Below, piece after piece: positions 6,664-14,242 of a stretch of DNA of 25,425 bases. The position numbers and the translations under genes are program-made. The notes beneath the pieces were generated by a model. It ran no database searches and was not told the origin of the DNA. It was given only the letters and a program-made list of their open reading frames with translations. Location of the stretch: the NCBI GenBank assembly GCA_030648705.1, contig JAUSHF010000022.1, positions 1 to 25,425 on the forward strand, read 5' to 3'. This DNA is from a bacterium (GTDB taxonomy: Bacteria; Patescibacteriota; Minisyncoccia; Phycocordibacterales; PALSA-1337). Numbering within the stretch: position 1 is the first letter of the stretch; each line of letters begins with the position of its first letter.

Positions 6664-6786
6664 AGCGGGAAATATATGCATAGATAATTTGGGGTACGCG
6701 TCCGACTCTGCTGAGTCGGCGCTCACTCTCCTTCGCCTACGCTCAGTCCGAGAGCCCCCAAATTATCTATGCATATATTTCCCGCT
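6664..6786 (+). repeat. T-shaped structured repeat, copy B (long arms, two-hairpin core)
   Basis: Two perfectly complementary 31-nt arms (6664-6694 and 6756-6786) enclose a 61-nt core. The plus-strand core reads, in order: TACGCGT; hairpin CCGACTC-TGCT-GAGTCGG (6702-6719); linker CGCTCA; then CTCTC-CTTCGC-CTAC-GCTCAG-TCC-GAGAG-C (6726-6755). The fixed motifs TACGCGT, TGCT, CGCTC, CTCTC, CTAC, TCC and GAGAGC are identical to copy A on its minus strand. The stem of the first hairpin differs by three paired changes. The arms share no clear sequence with those of copy A. It lies between the divergent promoters of rpsU and the helicase gene, with no T tract, so terminator function is unlikely here. 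Confidence 0.88.
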
Positions 6787-6802
6787 TCATCTGCCATTGG
6801 TG

Positions 6803-6808
6803 TATAAT
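6803..6808 (+). promoter_or_regulatory. -10 box of the helicase-nuclease gene (leaderless arrangement)
   Basis: TATAAT ends exactly 6 nt before the ATG at 6815, so transcription should begin at or next to the start codon. No convincing -35 box; that position falls in the end of the repeat arm. Confidence 0.65.
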
Positions 6809-6814
6809 AAATAC

Positions 6815-9800
6815 ATGGTAAATAACACTTTTGAAACTCTGTATTCGAGGTTAAATAAAGAGCAGAAGAGAGCGGTGGATACGACGGAGGGGCCGGTGAT
6901 GGTGACAGCGGGGCCGGGGACGGGGAAGACTTCGATTTTGACTTTGAGGATTGCAAACATCTTGAAGAAGACGGATACTAGTCCCGAGAATATTTTAGCT
7001 TTAACTTTTACTGAATCGGGTGCATACAATATGCGAAGGAAGCTAGTGGAAATAGTCGGCTCTGAAGCATATAAAGTAAATATAAATACTTTTCATGGAT
7101 TTTGTAATGGAATAATCCAGGATTATCCAGAGCGTTTCCCTAGAATCATCGGTGCGACGAATATTTCCGAAATAGATCAGATAAAAATAATGGAAGAGAT
7201 AATAGATGGGAAAAAGCTAGAATATTTAAAATCCTGGAGTAATCCTTTTTACTATGTTAAACCTATTTTGTCAGAAATCAGAAATTTAAAAAGAGAAGCG
7301 GTAAGTGCTGAGGACTTTGGAAAATTGTTAAAAAAGCAGGAGAAAAATCTTTTGTCCAGAGATGATCTATATCACACTAAGGGTGCATATAAAGGAAAGA
7401 TGAAGGGGGAATTTGTTAAAGAAAAGGAATATATAGAGAAAAATAAAGAATTACATGGGCTTTATGAAGATTACGAAGCGTCTTTGCTTAAAAATAAAGT
7501 TTTTGATTACGAGGATATGATAGTGGAGGTGGTTAAAGTTTTAAAAAAAGATTCAGATTTCCTTTTGATCTTACAAGAGAATTTTCAATACATACTCGCG
7601 GATGAACATCAGGATGCTAATAATGCACAAAATGCCATATTGGAACTTCTTTCTAATTTTCATAGTACTCCGAATCTATTTATCGTAGGTGACGAGAAAC
7701 AGGCAATATTCCGTTTCCAGGGTGCATCAATAGAGAACTTCCTTTACTTTAAGAATCTCTATCCCGATGCTCTCCTAATAAATTTGGAGAGTAATTACAG
7801 ATCTACTCAGAATATTCTGGATGCTTCGCATAGTTTGATTGAGAAAAATAAATTAGGCGGAGACATGAAGAGAGTGCGACTTCTGTCTTCTGTAAAGCCA
7901 GAGGAAAAGACAGAGAAAAAAGCGGAAAAAACAGGAAAAGCGGAAAACGCGGAAAAAGATTCTAAATTCGATTCGGAATTCATCGATGTTTACGAATTTT
8001 CTAATGAAGAGAAAGAATATGATTATATTGCTTCGAATATTAAGGAAAAAATTAATTCTGGAGCGAAGGCTGATGAGATCGCGGTTTTGTATAGAAATAA
8101 TAAAGATGCTTTTAAAATAGCTGATTTTTTAAGTAAAAACGGTGTTAAATTTAAGATAGAATCTGATAAGGATTTACTTAAAGATGATGATATTCGAAAA
8201 ATTAGACTAGTATTAAATGTTTTAAATAATCTTACAGATGATCATTCTCTAGGAGAAATGCTTTTTATTAGCTTTTTGAACTTTAAAGCCCTAGATATAT
8301 ATAAAGTAATTAATCATAGTGCTAGCTCTAGAAAGAAGATTTATGATACTTTAAATTCCAAAGAACTTTTAGAATCAGCTGGAGTTTCAGAACCTCTGAA
8401 ATTTCTAGAATTATCTAAAAATTTAAATAAATGGGCATTACTTGCTAAAGAGAAGCAGTTTATAGAATTCTTTGAAATAGTGGTTAAGGAGATCGGATTC
8501 CTAGAGGATATTGTTTCTAGTAAAAATTCTTTAAATAGAATGAATTCTTTAGAAATGTTCTTTAATGAAATAAAAAATATTTCTAATTCGAAAAGAGAAT
8601 ATTATCTCGCCGACTTTATAGAGTATTTAGAGCTTTTGGAGAATCATGGATTACTAGTAAAAGCGAATAATTCTTCTATCGTGATAGATGGAGTGAGATT
8701 AATGACGGCACATCGCTCTAAGGGTTTGGAATTTAAATTTGTATATATTATAAACGCTGTTCATAGTAAATGGGGCGGTAAGAAAGATAATAAGAAATTC
8801 CATTTACCGAATATTTACGGTAAAAATTTAGAAGATACGAAAGTGGACGAGAAGGTGGACAAAGAAGGAGATAAAGAGGCGGAGAAAGGAGAAAATAAAG
8901 AGGGAGATAAAATAGGGGATAAAATAGAAGACGAACGCAGACTTTTCTACGTAGCTTTAACGAGAGCAAAGGAAAAAGTGGTGATTTCATATTCGAAAGT
9001 AAATGATGAGGGTAAAGAGGCGCTAGGATCTGAGTTTATTGAAGAAATAGACGAGTCATTAGTTAGAAAGATTGGTGGGGAAGAGATTAGTAAGATTGAA
9101 AAGAGTTTAGAAAAAGGATTGATTGAGAAACATGCACCAAAGGCTAAACACGAGATTTCTTTAACTGATAAAGAATATATTCGTGAATTATTTAAAGAAC
9201 AAGGTTTGTCTGTTACTGCATTAAATAACTATTTAGAATGTCCTTGGAAATATTTTTTTATAAACTTAATTCGTCTACCTCAAACACAAAATAAATATTT
9301 AATGTATGGTAATGCTATTCATGAGACACTTCGAGTATTTTTTAATAAATATCGCGAGGAGGAAAATTTAACTAAAGATGAGTTCCTAAATTTATTTGAA
9401 TTTAATTTAAATAAACAGAATTTATATTCTGCCGATTATGAAGAAAGTTTAAAGAAAGGTAGAGAGTCGCTCGGCGGATATTATGATAATTACAAGGGTA
9501 GCTGGAATAAGAATTTAATTACTGAATATGGAATTAATAATGTTTATTTAGGAGAGGGTGAGAATAAAGTTTTGTTAAAAGGAAAGCTCGATAAAGTGGA
9601 GCTAATAGATAGTAAGAAGGTGAATGTGGTGGACTATAAGACTGGTAAGGTGAAGTCTGAAGCTGGTATAAGAGGTGAGACAAAGGCCGATGAAGGAGGA
9701 AATTACTTCAGACAATTAGTTTTTTATAAAATCTTGCTCGAATTAGACGACAGTAAGAAATACGAAATGGAAAGCGGTGAAATCGATTTTATAGAGCCGA

Positions 9801-9982
9801 ATGATAGTGGAAATTATAAAAAGTATAAGTTTGGTGTGACAGATGATGAAACGGCGGAGTTAAAAAAGATCATATTAGATAGCGCGAAAGAAATAATAGA
9901 TTTTGATTTTAGTGATAGAAATTGCTCAGATTTAGAATGTGAATATTGTGCACTTTCTAAGTATCTAATACAAAGTTCCTAG
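6815..9982 (+). CDS. UvrD/PcrA-type superfamily 1 helicase fused to a PD-(D/E)XK nuclease
   Basis: From the ATG at 6815 the product is 1055 residues. Helicase motifs in order: Q motif plus Walker A (AGPGTGKT, about 32-39), Ia (ALTFTESGA), motif II DEHQD (near 263), III (VGDEKQAIFRFQGA), IV (NLESNYRST), V (TAHRSKGLEF) and VI (RRLFYVALTRAKE, near 707). A C-terminal AddB-like nuclease follows, with VVDYKTGK (Asp940, Lys942). Cys809 plus Cys1037, Cys1042 and Cys1045 fit the iron-sulphur staple of that family. Two Lys/Glu-rich low-complexity inserts are present; the second sits directly before motif VI. The likely role is end resection or recombinational repair. A longer frame starting at 6617 is rejected because it would translate the repeat element and ignore the promoter at 6803. 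Confidence 0.93.
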   Translation: MVNNTFETLYSRLNKEQKRAVDTTEGPVMVTAGPGTGKTSILTLRIANILKKTDTSPENILALTFTESGAYNMRRKLVEIVGSEAYKVNINTFHGFCNGIIQDYPERFPRIIGATNISEIDQIKIMEEIIDGKKLEYLKSWSNPFYYVKPILSEIRNLKREAVSAEDFGKLLKKQEKNLLSRDDLYHTKGAYKGKMKGEFVKEKEYIEKNKELHGLYEDYEASLLKNKVFDYEDMIVEVVKVLKKDSDFLLILQENFQYILADEHQDANNAQNAILELLSNFHSTPNLFIVGDEKQAIFRFQGASIENFLYFKNLYPDALLINLESNYRSTQNILDASHSLIEKNKLGGDMKRVRLLSSVKPEEKTEKKAEKTGKAENAEKDSKFDSEFIDVYEFSNEEKEYDYIASNIKEKINSGAKADEIAVLYRNNKDAFKIADFLSKNGVKFKIESDKDLLKDDDIRKIRLVLNVLNNLTDDHSLGEMLFISFLNFKALDIYKVINHSASSRKKIYDTLNSKELLESAGVSEPLKFLELSKNLNKWALLAKEKQFIEFFEIVVKEIGFLEDIVSSKNSLNRMNSLEMFFNEIKNISNSKREYYLADFIEYLELLENHGLLVKANNSSIVIDGVRLMTAHRSKGLEFKFVYIINAVHSKWGGKKDNKKFHLPNIYGKNLEDTKVDEKVDKEGDKEAEKGENKEGDKIGDKIEDERRLFYVALTRAKEKVVISYSKVNDEGKEALGSEFIEEIDESLVRKIGGEEISKIEKSLEKGLIEKHAPKAKHEISLTDKEYIRELFKEQGLSVTALNNYLECPWKYFFINLIRLPQTQNKYLMYGNAIHETLRVFFNKYREEENLTKDEFLNLFEFNLNKQNLYSADYEESLKKGRESLGGYYDNYKGSWNKNLITEYGINNVYLGEGENKVLLKGKLDKVELIDSKKVNVVDYKTGKVKSEAGIRGETKADEGGNYFRQLVFYKILLELDDSKKYEMESGEIDFIEPNDSGNYKKYKFGVTDDETAELKKIILDSAKEIIDFDFSDRNCSDLECEYCALSKYLIQSS

Positions 9983-10004
9983 TAAACTAGGAACTAGGAA
10001 CTTT
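9972..10004 (+). terminator. Inverted repeat over the stop codon of the helicase gene
   Basis: AAAGTTCCTAG (9972-9982) can pair with CTAGGAACTTT (9994-10004) or, in part, with the closer copy CTAGGAACT (9987-9995). The alternative hairpins arise from a tandem CTAGGAA repeat. There is no T run beyond the stem, so termination is uncertain. Confidence 0.35.
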
Positions 10005-10014
10005 ATACGAATAG

Positions 10015-10023
10015 TGTTATGAT
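10015..10023 (+). promoter_or_regulatory. Extended -10 promoter of the wHTH-ComF gene (leaderless)
   Basis: TGTTATGAT is an extended -10 (TGnTATGAT). It ends exactly 6 nt before the ATG at 10030. Confidence 0.65.
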
Positions 10024-10029
10024 AGTGAA

Positions 10030-11004
10030 ATGGAAGAAAAGACTTCAGAAAAAATTATTACATATATTAAAAATAAAGGTCAGGCTTCTGGAAATGAGCT
10101 GACACACCATTTTGGTATCACTTCTCGAGCTATCAGAAAACAATTAAGCTCGCTTCTTGAAGAAGGTTTGATATACAAAATCGGTAGACCACCGAAGGTA
10201 TTTTATCTTCTTTCCGAAGACAAGATAAAAAAGGAAGATAATACAGTAGATGAAAAGACTAAGAAAGTCATTGGTGAGAACTTTCTCAATATTACAGCTT
10301 CTGGTGAGAGACAAGAAGGTTTTGAAGGCTTTATAAACTGGTGCATCAAAAGAAAAGACCCTCTTGAAAAAACGGCGAAGGAGTATATCAAAACCTTAAA
10401 GAAGTATAAGCTATACAAAAAGGACGGATTGATAAATGGTATGCACAAAATGAAAGGTACTTTTCCCGACACGGCTGTAGATAAGCTTTTTTATCTTGAT
10501 TTTTATAGCATCGAACGCTTTGGTAAAACCAAACTCGGACAACTTCTTCTATACGCAAAGCAGAGCCAGAGTCGAGGATTGATTAAAGAATTAGTAGACC
10601 AAATTCGTCCTCAAATAGAAGAACTCATAAAGAAATATAAGATTGAGGCTGTAGGATTTATACCTCCAACAGTAAAACGTGAAGTTCAGCTGATGCGAGA
10701 GCTTGAGAGACAGCTTCATCTTACTAATCCAAATATTTCTCTTGTGAAAGTAAAGACCCCTATTATTGTGCCTCAAAAAACCCTTAATAAGCTTGAGGAT
10801 CGTATTGAAAATGCCAAAAAGACGATTATGGTAGACGAAACAAAGAAGTTTAAGACGGTCTTACTCATAGATGACGCTCTGGGTTCAGGAGCTACCATTA
10901 ACGAAACTGCAAAGAAAATTAAGAGCCAAAAGTTAGCCGAAACAATTATAGGTCTAGCTATTACTGGAAGCTTTAGTGGATTTGAGGTTATTAGCGAGGT
11001 TTAA
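10030..11004 (+). CDS. Winged-helix protein fused to a ComF-like phosphoribosyltransferase
   Basis: The first ~65 residues form a winged helix-turn-helix (GNELTHHFGITSRAIRKQLS, followed by the wing LIYKIGRPPKVFYLL). After a helical middle part, residues ~200-324 resemble the ComF-type phosphoribosyltransferase fold. They include a PPT...RE..LMREL segment, the QKTLNKLEDRIENAKK stretch that matches the Q...L...R..N region of ComF, and the PRPP loop VLLIDDALGSGAT (277-289, Asp281-Asp282). ComF proteins act in DNA uptake. A DNA-binding domain joined to a phosphoribosyltransferase also recalls PurR-type regulators that sense PRPP. The present order fits either a nucleotide-sensing regulator or a competence factor. 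It has its own leaderless promoter and is convergent with the DsbA-like gene. Confidence 0.8.
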   Translation: MEEKTSEKIITYIKNKGQASGNELTHHFGITSRAIRKQLSSLLEEGLIYKIGRPPKVFYLLSEDKIKKEDNTVDEKTKKVIGENFLNITASGERQEGFEGFINWCIKRKDPLEKTAKEYIKTLKKYKLYKKDGLINGMHKMKGTFPDTAVDKLFYLDFYSIERFGKTKLGQLLLYAKQSQSRGLIKELVDQIRPQIEELIKKYKIEAVGFIPPTVKREVQLMRELERQLHLTNPNISLVKVKTPIIVPQKTLNKLEDRIENAKKTIMVDETKKFKTVLLIDDALGSGATINETAKKIKSQKLAETIIGLAITGSFSGFEVISEV

Positions 11005-11034
11005 CAGTTAGAACAAATTAATATTTTTTTGTTT

Positions 11035-11775
11035 TTACTCTACGAGCAAAGCATCAATAGCCTTCTTCATCTGTGTGATAGGATACGCGCCGTTTATAGG
11101 AACGATAGTTCCAGACTTTGTTACTAGGAAGCTGTAAGGTGTGCCTGCTACTCCGGCCTTTATTCCGTCTTCGTGCTGGGTTATGATTTTCTGTTTAAAT
11201 TTGCCACTAGCCATACATGAGTTAAATGCATCGACATCTATACCGACACTCTTTGCGACTTCTGGTAATTTGCTCTGATCGAAACCTTCTGGTGTGGCAC
11301 CTGTAACGGACGGTGTTAAGTCATAGAACTTGTCAGCAAATTCGAAGAACTTATCATTACCTCCTACAGATCCTGCACATTCGAAAGCGTGAGCTTCGTT
11401 GCTGGCATTTTTATGATATTCTCTTCCTAAATCATCTACGGCTACTGTAATGAAATGTCTGTAAACTAGGGCGACTTTACCTGTTTTTCCATATTCATCC
11501 ATGACAGTTTGCATAGTCTTGTGAAAAGATTTACAGAAAGGACATGAAGGGTCTGAATATTCCACTACAATTATCTTCGCATCAGGATTTCCTAATAAAT
11601 GGTCATCTGAAGTTACGGGTGAAATATTTGGCTTATCAGTTTGTGATGCCGTGTTTTTTGTATCGGCAGGTCTATTTGTATTTGGTGATACTTTTATAAA
11701 AATCAAAGCGAGGGCAATGAGTGCGCCTGCTATGATAATCGCTGCGGGTATTGTTAATGAATTTTTTTGTTCCAT
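11035..11775 (-). CDS. DsbA-like thioredoxin-fold disulfide oxidoreductase, membrane anchored
   Basis: The 246-residue product has an N-terminal transmembrane segment (about 8-28) with a Lys-containing start, then a polar Thr/Asn/Pro-rich linker. The thioredoxin-like domain follows, with active site C78-P-F-C81 in SDPSCPFCKSFH and the cis-proline loop AGTPYSFLV near the C-terminus. This matches the DsbA/thioredoxin_4 group found in many Gram-positive and CPR bacteria. It would form or shuffle disulfides in exported proteins such as pilins. Two further cysteines (in FECAGS and NSCMAS) may form a structural pair. Its 5' region contains a three-way palindromic structure about 90 bp upstream. Confidence 0.9.
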   Translation of the reverse strand: MEQKNSLTIPAAIIIAGALIALALIFIKVSPNTNRPADTKNTASQTDKPNISPVTSDDHLLGNPDAKIIVVEYSDPSCPFCKSFHKTMQTVMDEYGKTGKVALVYRHFITVAVDDLGREYHKNASNEAHAFECAGSVGGNDKFFEFADKFYDLTPSVTGATPEGFDQSKLPEVAKSVGIDVDAFNSCMASGKFKQKIITQHEDGIKAGVAGTPYSFLVTKSGTIVPINGAYPITQMKKAIDALLVE

Positions 11776-11862
11776 ATGATGTGATTGATTATTAAATTAA
11801 TAAGTACTGGTAATGATACCATCTTTAAATCAAAATACTCCATCAAGTGGTGTGTTTTCGAT

Positions 11863-11913
11863 GCACTTAGTTACAGCTTGAGAGCCGTGACAGGGCCAGA
11901 GCCCTCTAAGTGC
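11863..11913 (-). repeat. Small three-way-junction palindrome (element C)
   Basis: On the minus strand, arms GCACTTAG and CTAAGTGC (8 bp) enclose two hairpins, AGGGC-TCTG-GCCCT and ACGGCT-CTCA-AGCTGT, joined by GTC and AA. The second hairpin has a G-T pair on this strand but an A-C mismatch on the other, so the minus strand is the better-folded one. It lies between the end of the exonuclease gene and dsbA. There is no T tract. Apart from the overall T shape it has no convincing sequence match to copies A and B. The rest of the 190-bp gap shows no gene. Confidence 0.6.
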
Positions 11914-11964
11914 TATCTATATACTATCAAATTTAATGTCACCTGTCCAATTAAATTTGTCTAA

Positions 11965-12540
11965 TCAAAAAGGTAGTGTAAATGTCATTGCGCTTGCGTC
12001 TTTTTCTTCCCATTTGGAGGTGTCGAGGGGGATTTTTTTGATTTCGCCGTTGTCTTTGTATTTTAGATGTTTGTTGGCGAGGGCGTACTCGTAGATTTCT
12101 TTGGTGATTTTTACGTCTTCTTTGCAGTATTTTATGATTTCATCGATTTTTCCTTCATTCCACCAGATGATGGCTTCCATGCCGTGCCCACTTTTATTTT
12201 TACCTAAAGTGGCTTCGGCTACTCCGTCTAGCTTTAATCTTCGGCCGAGGGAACTTTTAATTTCTTTCAGCAAATCTAAACTTTTTATCTTTGTGAGGTC
12301 GCCTGAATAGTATTTATTTAGAATTGGAATGTCGAAATGTTCGGTGTTAAAGCCGATCAGCATATCAGCCTTCTCTATGATAGGCCATAAATTCTTCAAT
12401 TCTTCCTGAAGATAACTGGTATATTTTCCGGTTTCGCTATCATAAATGCAAACTACAGATAAATCTAAAGCAGAAGGTTCACCACTGCCAGCTTCTTCGA
12501 AACTGTTTCTGGTTTCAATATCAAAAAAAATTTTTCGCAT
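11965..12540 (-). CDS. DEDDy-type 3'-5' exonuclease / RNase H-like protein
   Basis: The 191-residue product shows the three exonuclease motifs of the DEDD superfamily. ExoI is FFDIETR (Asp7, Glu9), ExoII is IGFNTEHFDIPIL, and ExoIII is YCKEDVKITKEIY, whose Tyr-x3-Asp form marks the DEDDy subgroup. It resembles the short predicted ribonuclease H-like proteins (YprB-like core) rather than a polymerase proofreading domain, because no polymerase domain follows. The substrate cannot be told from sequence. The ATG begins 2 nt after the hisS stop codon (TAGACATG), so it is co-transcribed with, and probably translationally coupled to, hisS. Confidence 0.85.
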   Translation of the reverse strand: MRKIFFDIETRNSFEEAGSGEPSALDLSVVCIYDSETGKYTSYLQEELKNLWPIIEKADMLIGFNTEHFDIPILNKYYSGDLTKIKSLDLLKEIKSSLGRRLKLDGVAEATLGKNKSGHGMEAIIWWNEGKIDEIIKYCKEDVKITKEIYEYALANKHLKYKDNGEIKKIPLDTSKWEEKDASAMTFTLPF

Positions 12541-12542
12541 GT

Positions 12543-13868
12543 CTATTTTATAATCTCTCTGAGAATTTTTACTAAATTATCCGCGTCTGTCTCTACACTT
12601 TCGCCAGACGATAACTTTTTAATAGAGAACTTTCCTGAATTCTTCTCATTTTCACCAACTACTATTACGAGTGGAATATTTTTCTTGTCGGCGTATTTTA
12701 TTTTATCCCCAATTTTCTTTGTAGTGTAATCGACAGATGCGGAGAAGCCAGAATTTCTGACTATTTGAGCTAAATCATTTGCAAAAGGTTTATATGGAAT
12801 ATCTGTAGGGCAAATATATACGTCGGCAGACTTACTATTCTTAGGTAAAAGGTCTCGGATTTCCATAATGTCACGTGCTGTCACATCACCAGAACCGAAT
12901 CCTACTGCAGGTATTTTCTCACCATCGAATATGGCGAGTAAGTCATCGTATCTGCCTCCACCAAAGAGTGCTCTGCGATTCTTTGGATCTGTATCAAAAA
13001 CCTCGAACACTACACCAGTGTAATAATCGAAGCCACGCATAAGAGTCTGGTCAAAGCGGACATTTGTAATACCGAGATCTTCTAATCCCTTAATAACTTC
13101 TTTAATTTCGCGTATACCATCCTGTTCCCCAGAAGTTTTTTGTAAAGAATTTGTGAATTCTTCGAAATTTTGTGAATTTAATAAAGTTAAAAAGGCATCT
13201 GCTTTATCTCCGATAATTTCTTTAATACCCATTTCGAATACATCCGCTGGAAGCTTATTTTTCCTATCTATTAATTTAGAAAGTTTATGGCTCTTATCAG
13301 AATCGAGTGATAATACATCTCGAGTTATGAAATCCATTAATTTTCTACTATTTATAAGTATTTCAAAATCTTTAGGCTTTAATCCATAAGAAAGCACTGT
13401 CTCATTTGCCAGAGAAATAATTTCAATTTCTGCATCCGTGCTAGCAATTCCGAAAATATCAGCGTTAAACTGAAAGTGTTCACGAACTCGTCCACGCTGA
13501 GGCTGTTCATATCTAAAAAGGTTTGGCATAGAGAACCAGCGAATAGGGAATGTTAGACTTTTTCTCTTTGCTGATATCATTCTCGCGAGAGTAGGAGTCA
13601 TTTCAGGACGAAGTGTTACCTCGCGGTCACCACGATCGGTAAAAGTATACGTCTGTTCATTCACAATCTCCTCGCCAGATTTTGCTCTATAAAGTTCAGC
13701 GGGTTCTAGAATAGATGCACTGTATTCTTCGTAGCCGAATTTCTTTGCACTTTTTCTCCATATATCGAAGATATAGTTTTGCACTGTCATATCTTCAGGA
13801 TAAAAATCACGGACGCCTTTATAGGGTTCCGTAGATATAGGGTTTTGATTATTTGAATCTTTATTCAT
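12543..13868 (-). CDS. hisS: Histidyl-tRNA synthetase
   Basis: The 441-residue product has the class II aminoacyl-tRNA synthetase core. It opens with the GVRDFYPEDM segment, then motif 2 (FSMPNLFRYEQPQRGRVREH) and the HisRS signature RGFDYYTGVVFEVFD. Next is motif 3 around AVGFGSGDVTARDI, then a C-terminal HGTP-type anticodon-binding domain (VYICPTD...LVIVVGENEKNSG). It charges tRNA-His. The ATG is preceded by TGTTAAAAT 7 nt upstream on the minus strand, so the mRNA should be leaderless or nearly so. It forms a two-gene unit with the exonuclease gene. Confidence 0.96.
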   Translation of the reverse strand: MNKDSNNQNPISTEPYKGVRDFYPEDMTVQNYIFDIWRKSAKKFGYEEYSASILEPAELYRAKSGEEIVNEQTYTFTDRGDREVTLRPEMTPTLARMISAKRKSLTFPIRWFSMPNLFRYEQPQRGRVREHFQFNADIFGIASTDAEIEIISLANETVLSYGLKPKDFEILINSRKLMDFITRDVLSLDSDKSHKLSKLIDRKNKLPADVFEMGIKEIIGDKADAFLTLLNSQNFEEFTNSLQKTSGEQDGIREIKEVIKGLEDLGITNVRFDQTLMRGFDYYTGVVFEVFDTDPKNRRALFGGGRYDDLLAIFDGEKIPAVGFGSGDVTARDIMEIRDLLPKNSKSADVYICPTDIPYKPFANDLAQIVRNSGFSASVDYTTKKIGDKIKYADKKNIPLVIVVGENEKNSGKFSIKKLSSGESVETDADNLVKILREIIK

Positions 13869-13875
13869 AATACAT

Positions 13876-13884
13876 ATTTTAACA
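13876..13884 (-). promoter_or_regulatory. Extended -10 promoter of hisS
   Basis: The minus strand reads TGTTAAAAT, an extended -10, ending 7 nt before the hisS ATG. It is divergent from the promoter at 13953. Confidence 0.55.
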
Positions 13885-13952
13885 GAAATCTTTAATTTAT
13901 GGTAATAGCCATATTTGTAGGTAAGACGATACTAGAATTTGCAAGGTTTTAT

Positions 13953-13961
13953 TGATATAAT
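13953..13961 (+). promoter_or_regulatory. Extended -10 promoter of the membrane protein/truB unit (leaderless)
   Basis: TGATATAAT (TGnTATAAT) ends exactly 6 nt before the ATG at 13968. Confidence 0.7.
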
Positions 13962-13967
13962 ATTTTT

Positions 13968-14240
13968 ATGTTATTAGAACCTATCGTTACTTTTAAGACA
14001 TTGTTTTTTATTTTATTAATAATCGTTTTTGTATTATATTGGCTTCTGACTTTCACAATTTTTTATCACTTAATAAGATTTGGTGTCGGCACTTTGCCAA
14101 AGAAGATATCGATAATCTTTCTACTGGGCTCTGTCGTTCTATTTTCTATTAATTTTTTAATGTTTGCAGCGTTTGATTTTAATATGGCAAAGAGTCGAAT
14201 TGAAAGATTAATAGAGAGAGTTTACGGAATTAATAAATAA
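13968..14240 (+). CDS. Small two-helix membrane protein, unknown function
   Basis: The 90-residue product has two transmembrane segments, about 10-33 (FKTLFFILLIIVFVLYWLLT region) and 46-68 (KISIIFLLGSVVLFSINFLM), followed by a short basic tail. I do not recognise a named family. The gene starts a unit with the PH-domain membrane protein, 2 nt downstream, and truB. It may function with the PH-domain protein, but that is inference from adjacency only. Confidence 0.8.
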   Translation: MLLEPIVTFKTLFFILLIIVFVLYWLLTFTIFYHLIRFGVGTLPKKISIIFLLGSVVLFSINFLMFAAFDFNMAKSRIERLIERVYGINK

Positions 14241-14242
14241 AT

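Noticed and set aside
6616..6726. In-frame upstream extension of rpsU
   Set aside because: It crosses copy B of the repeat and the rpsU promoter; bS21 homology starts at the ATG at 6615.
6617..6814. In-frame upstream extension of the helicase gene
   Set aside because: It would translate the structured repeat, while a TATAAT exactly 6 nt before the ATG at 6815 and the start of UvrD homology both support the shorter form.
11884..11895. CACGGCTC shared between element C and the core of copy A
   Set aside because: Too short to show relation, and the loops and junction bases differ.
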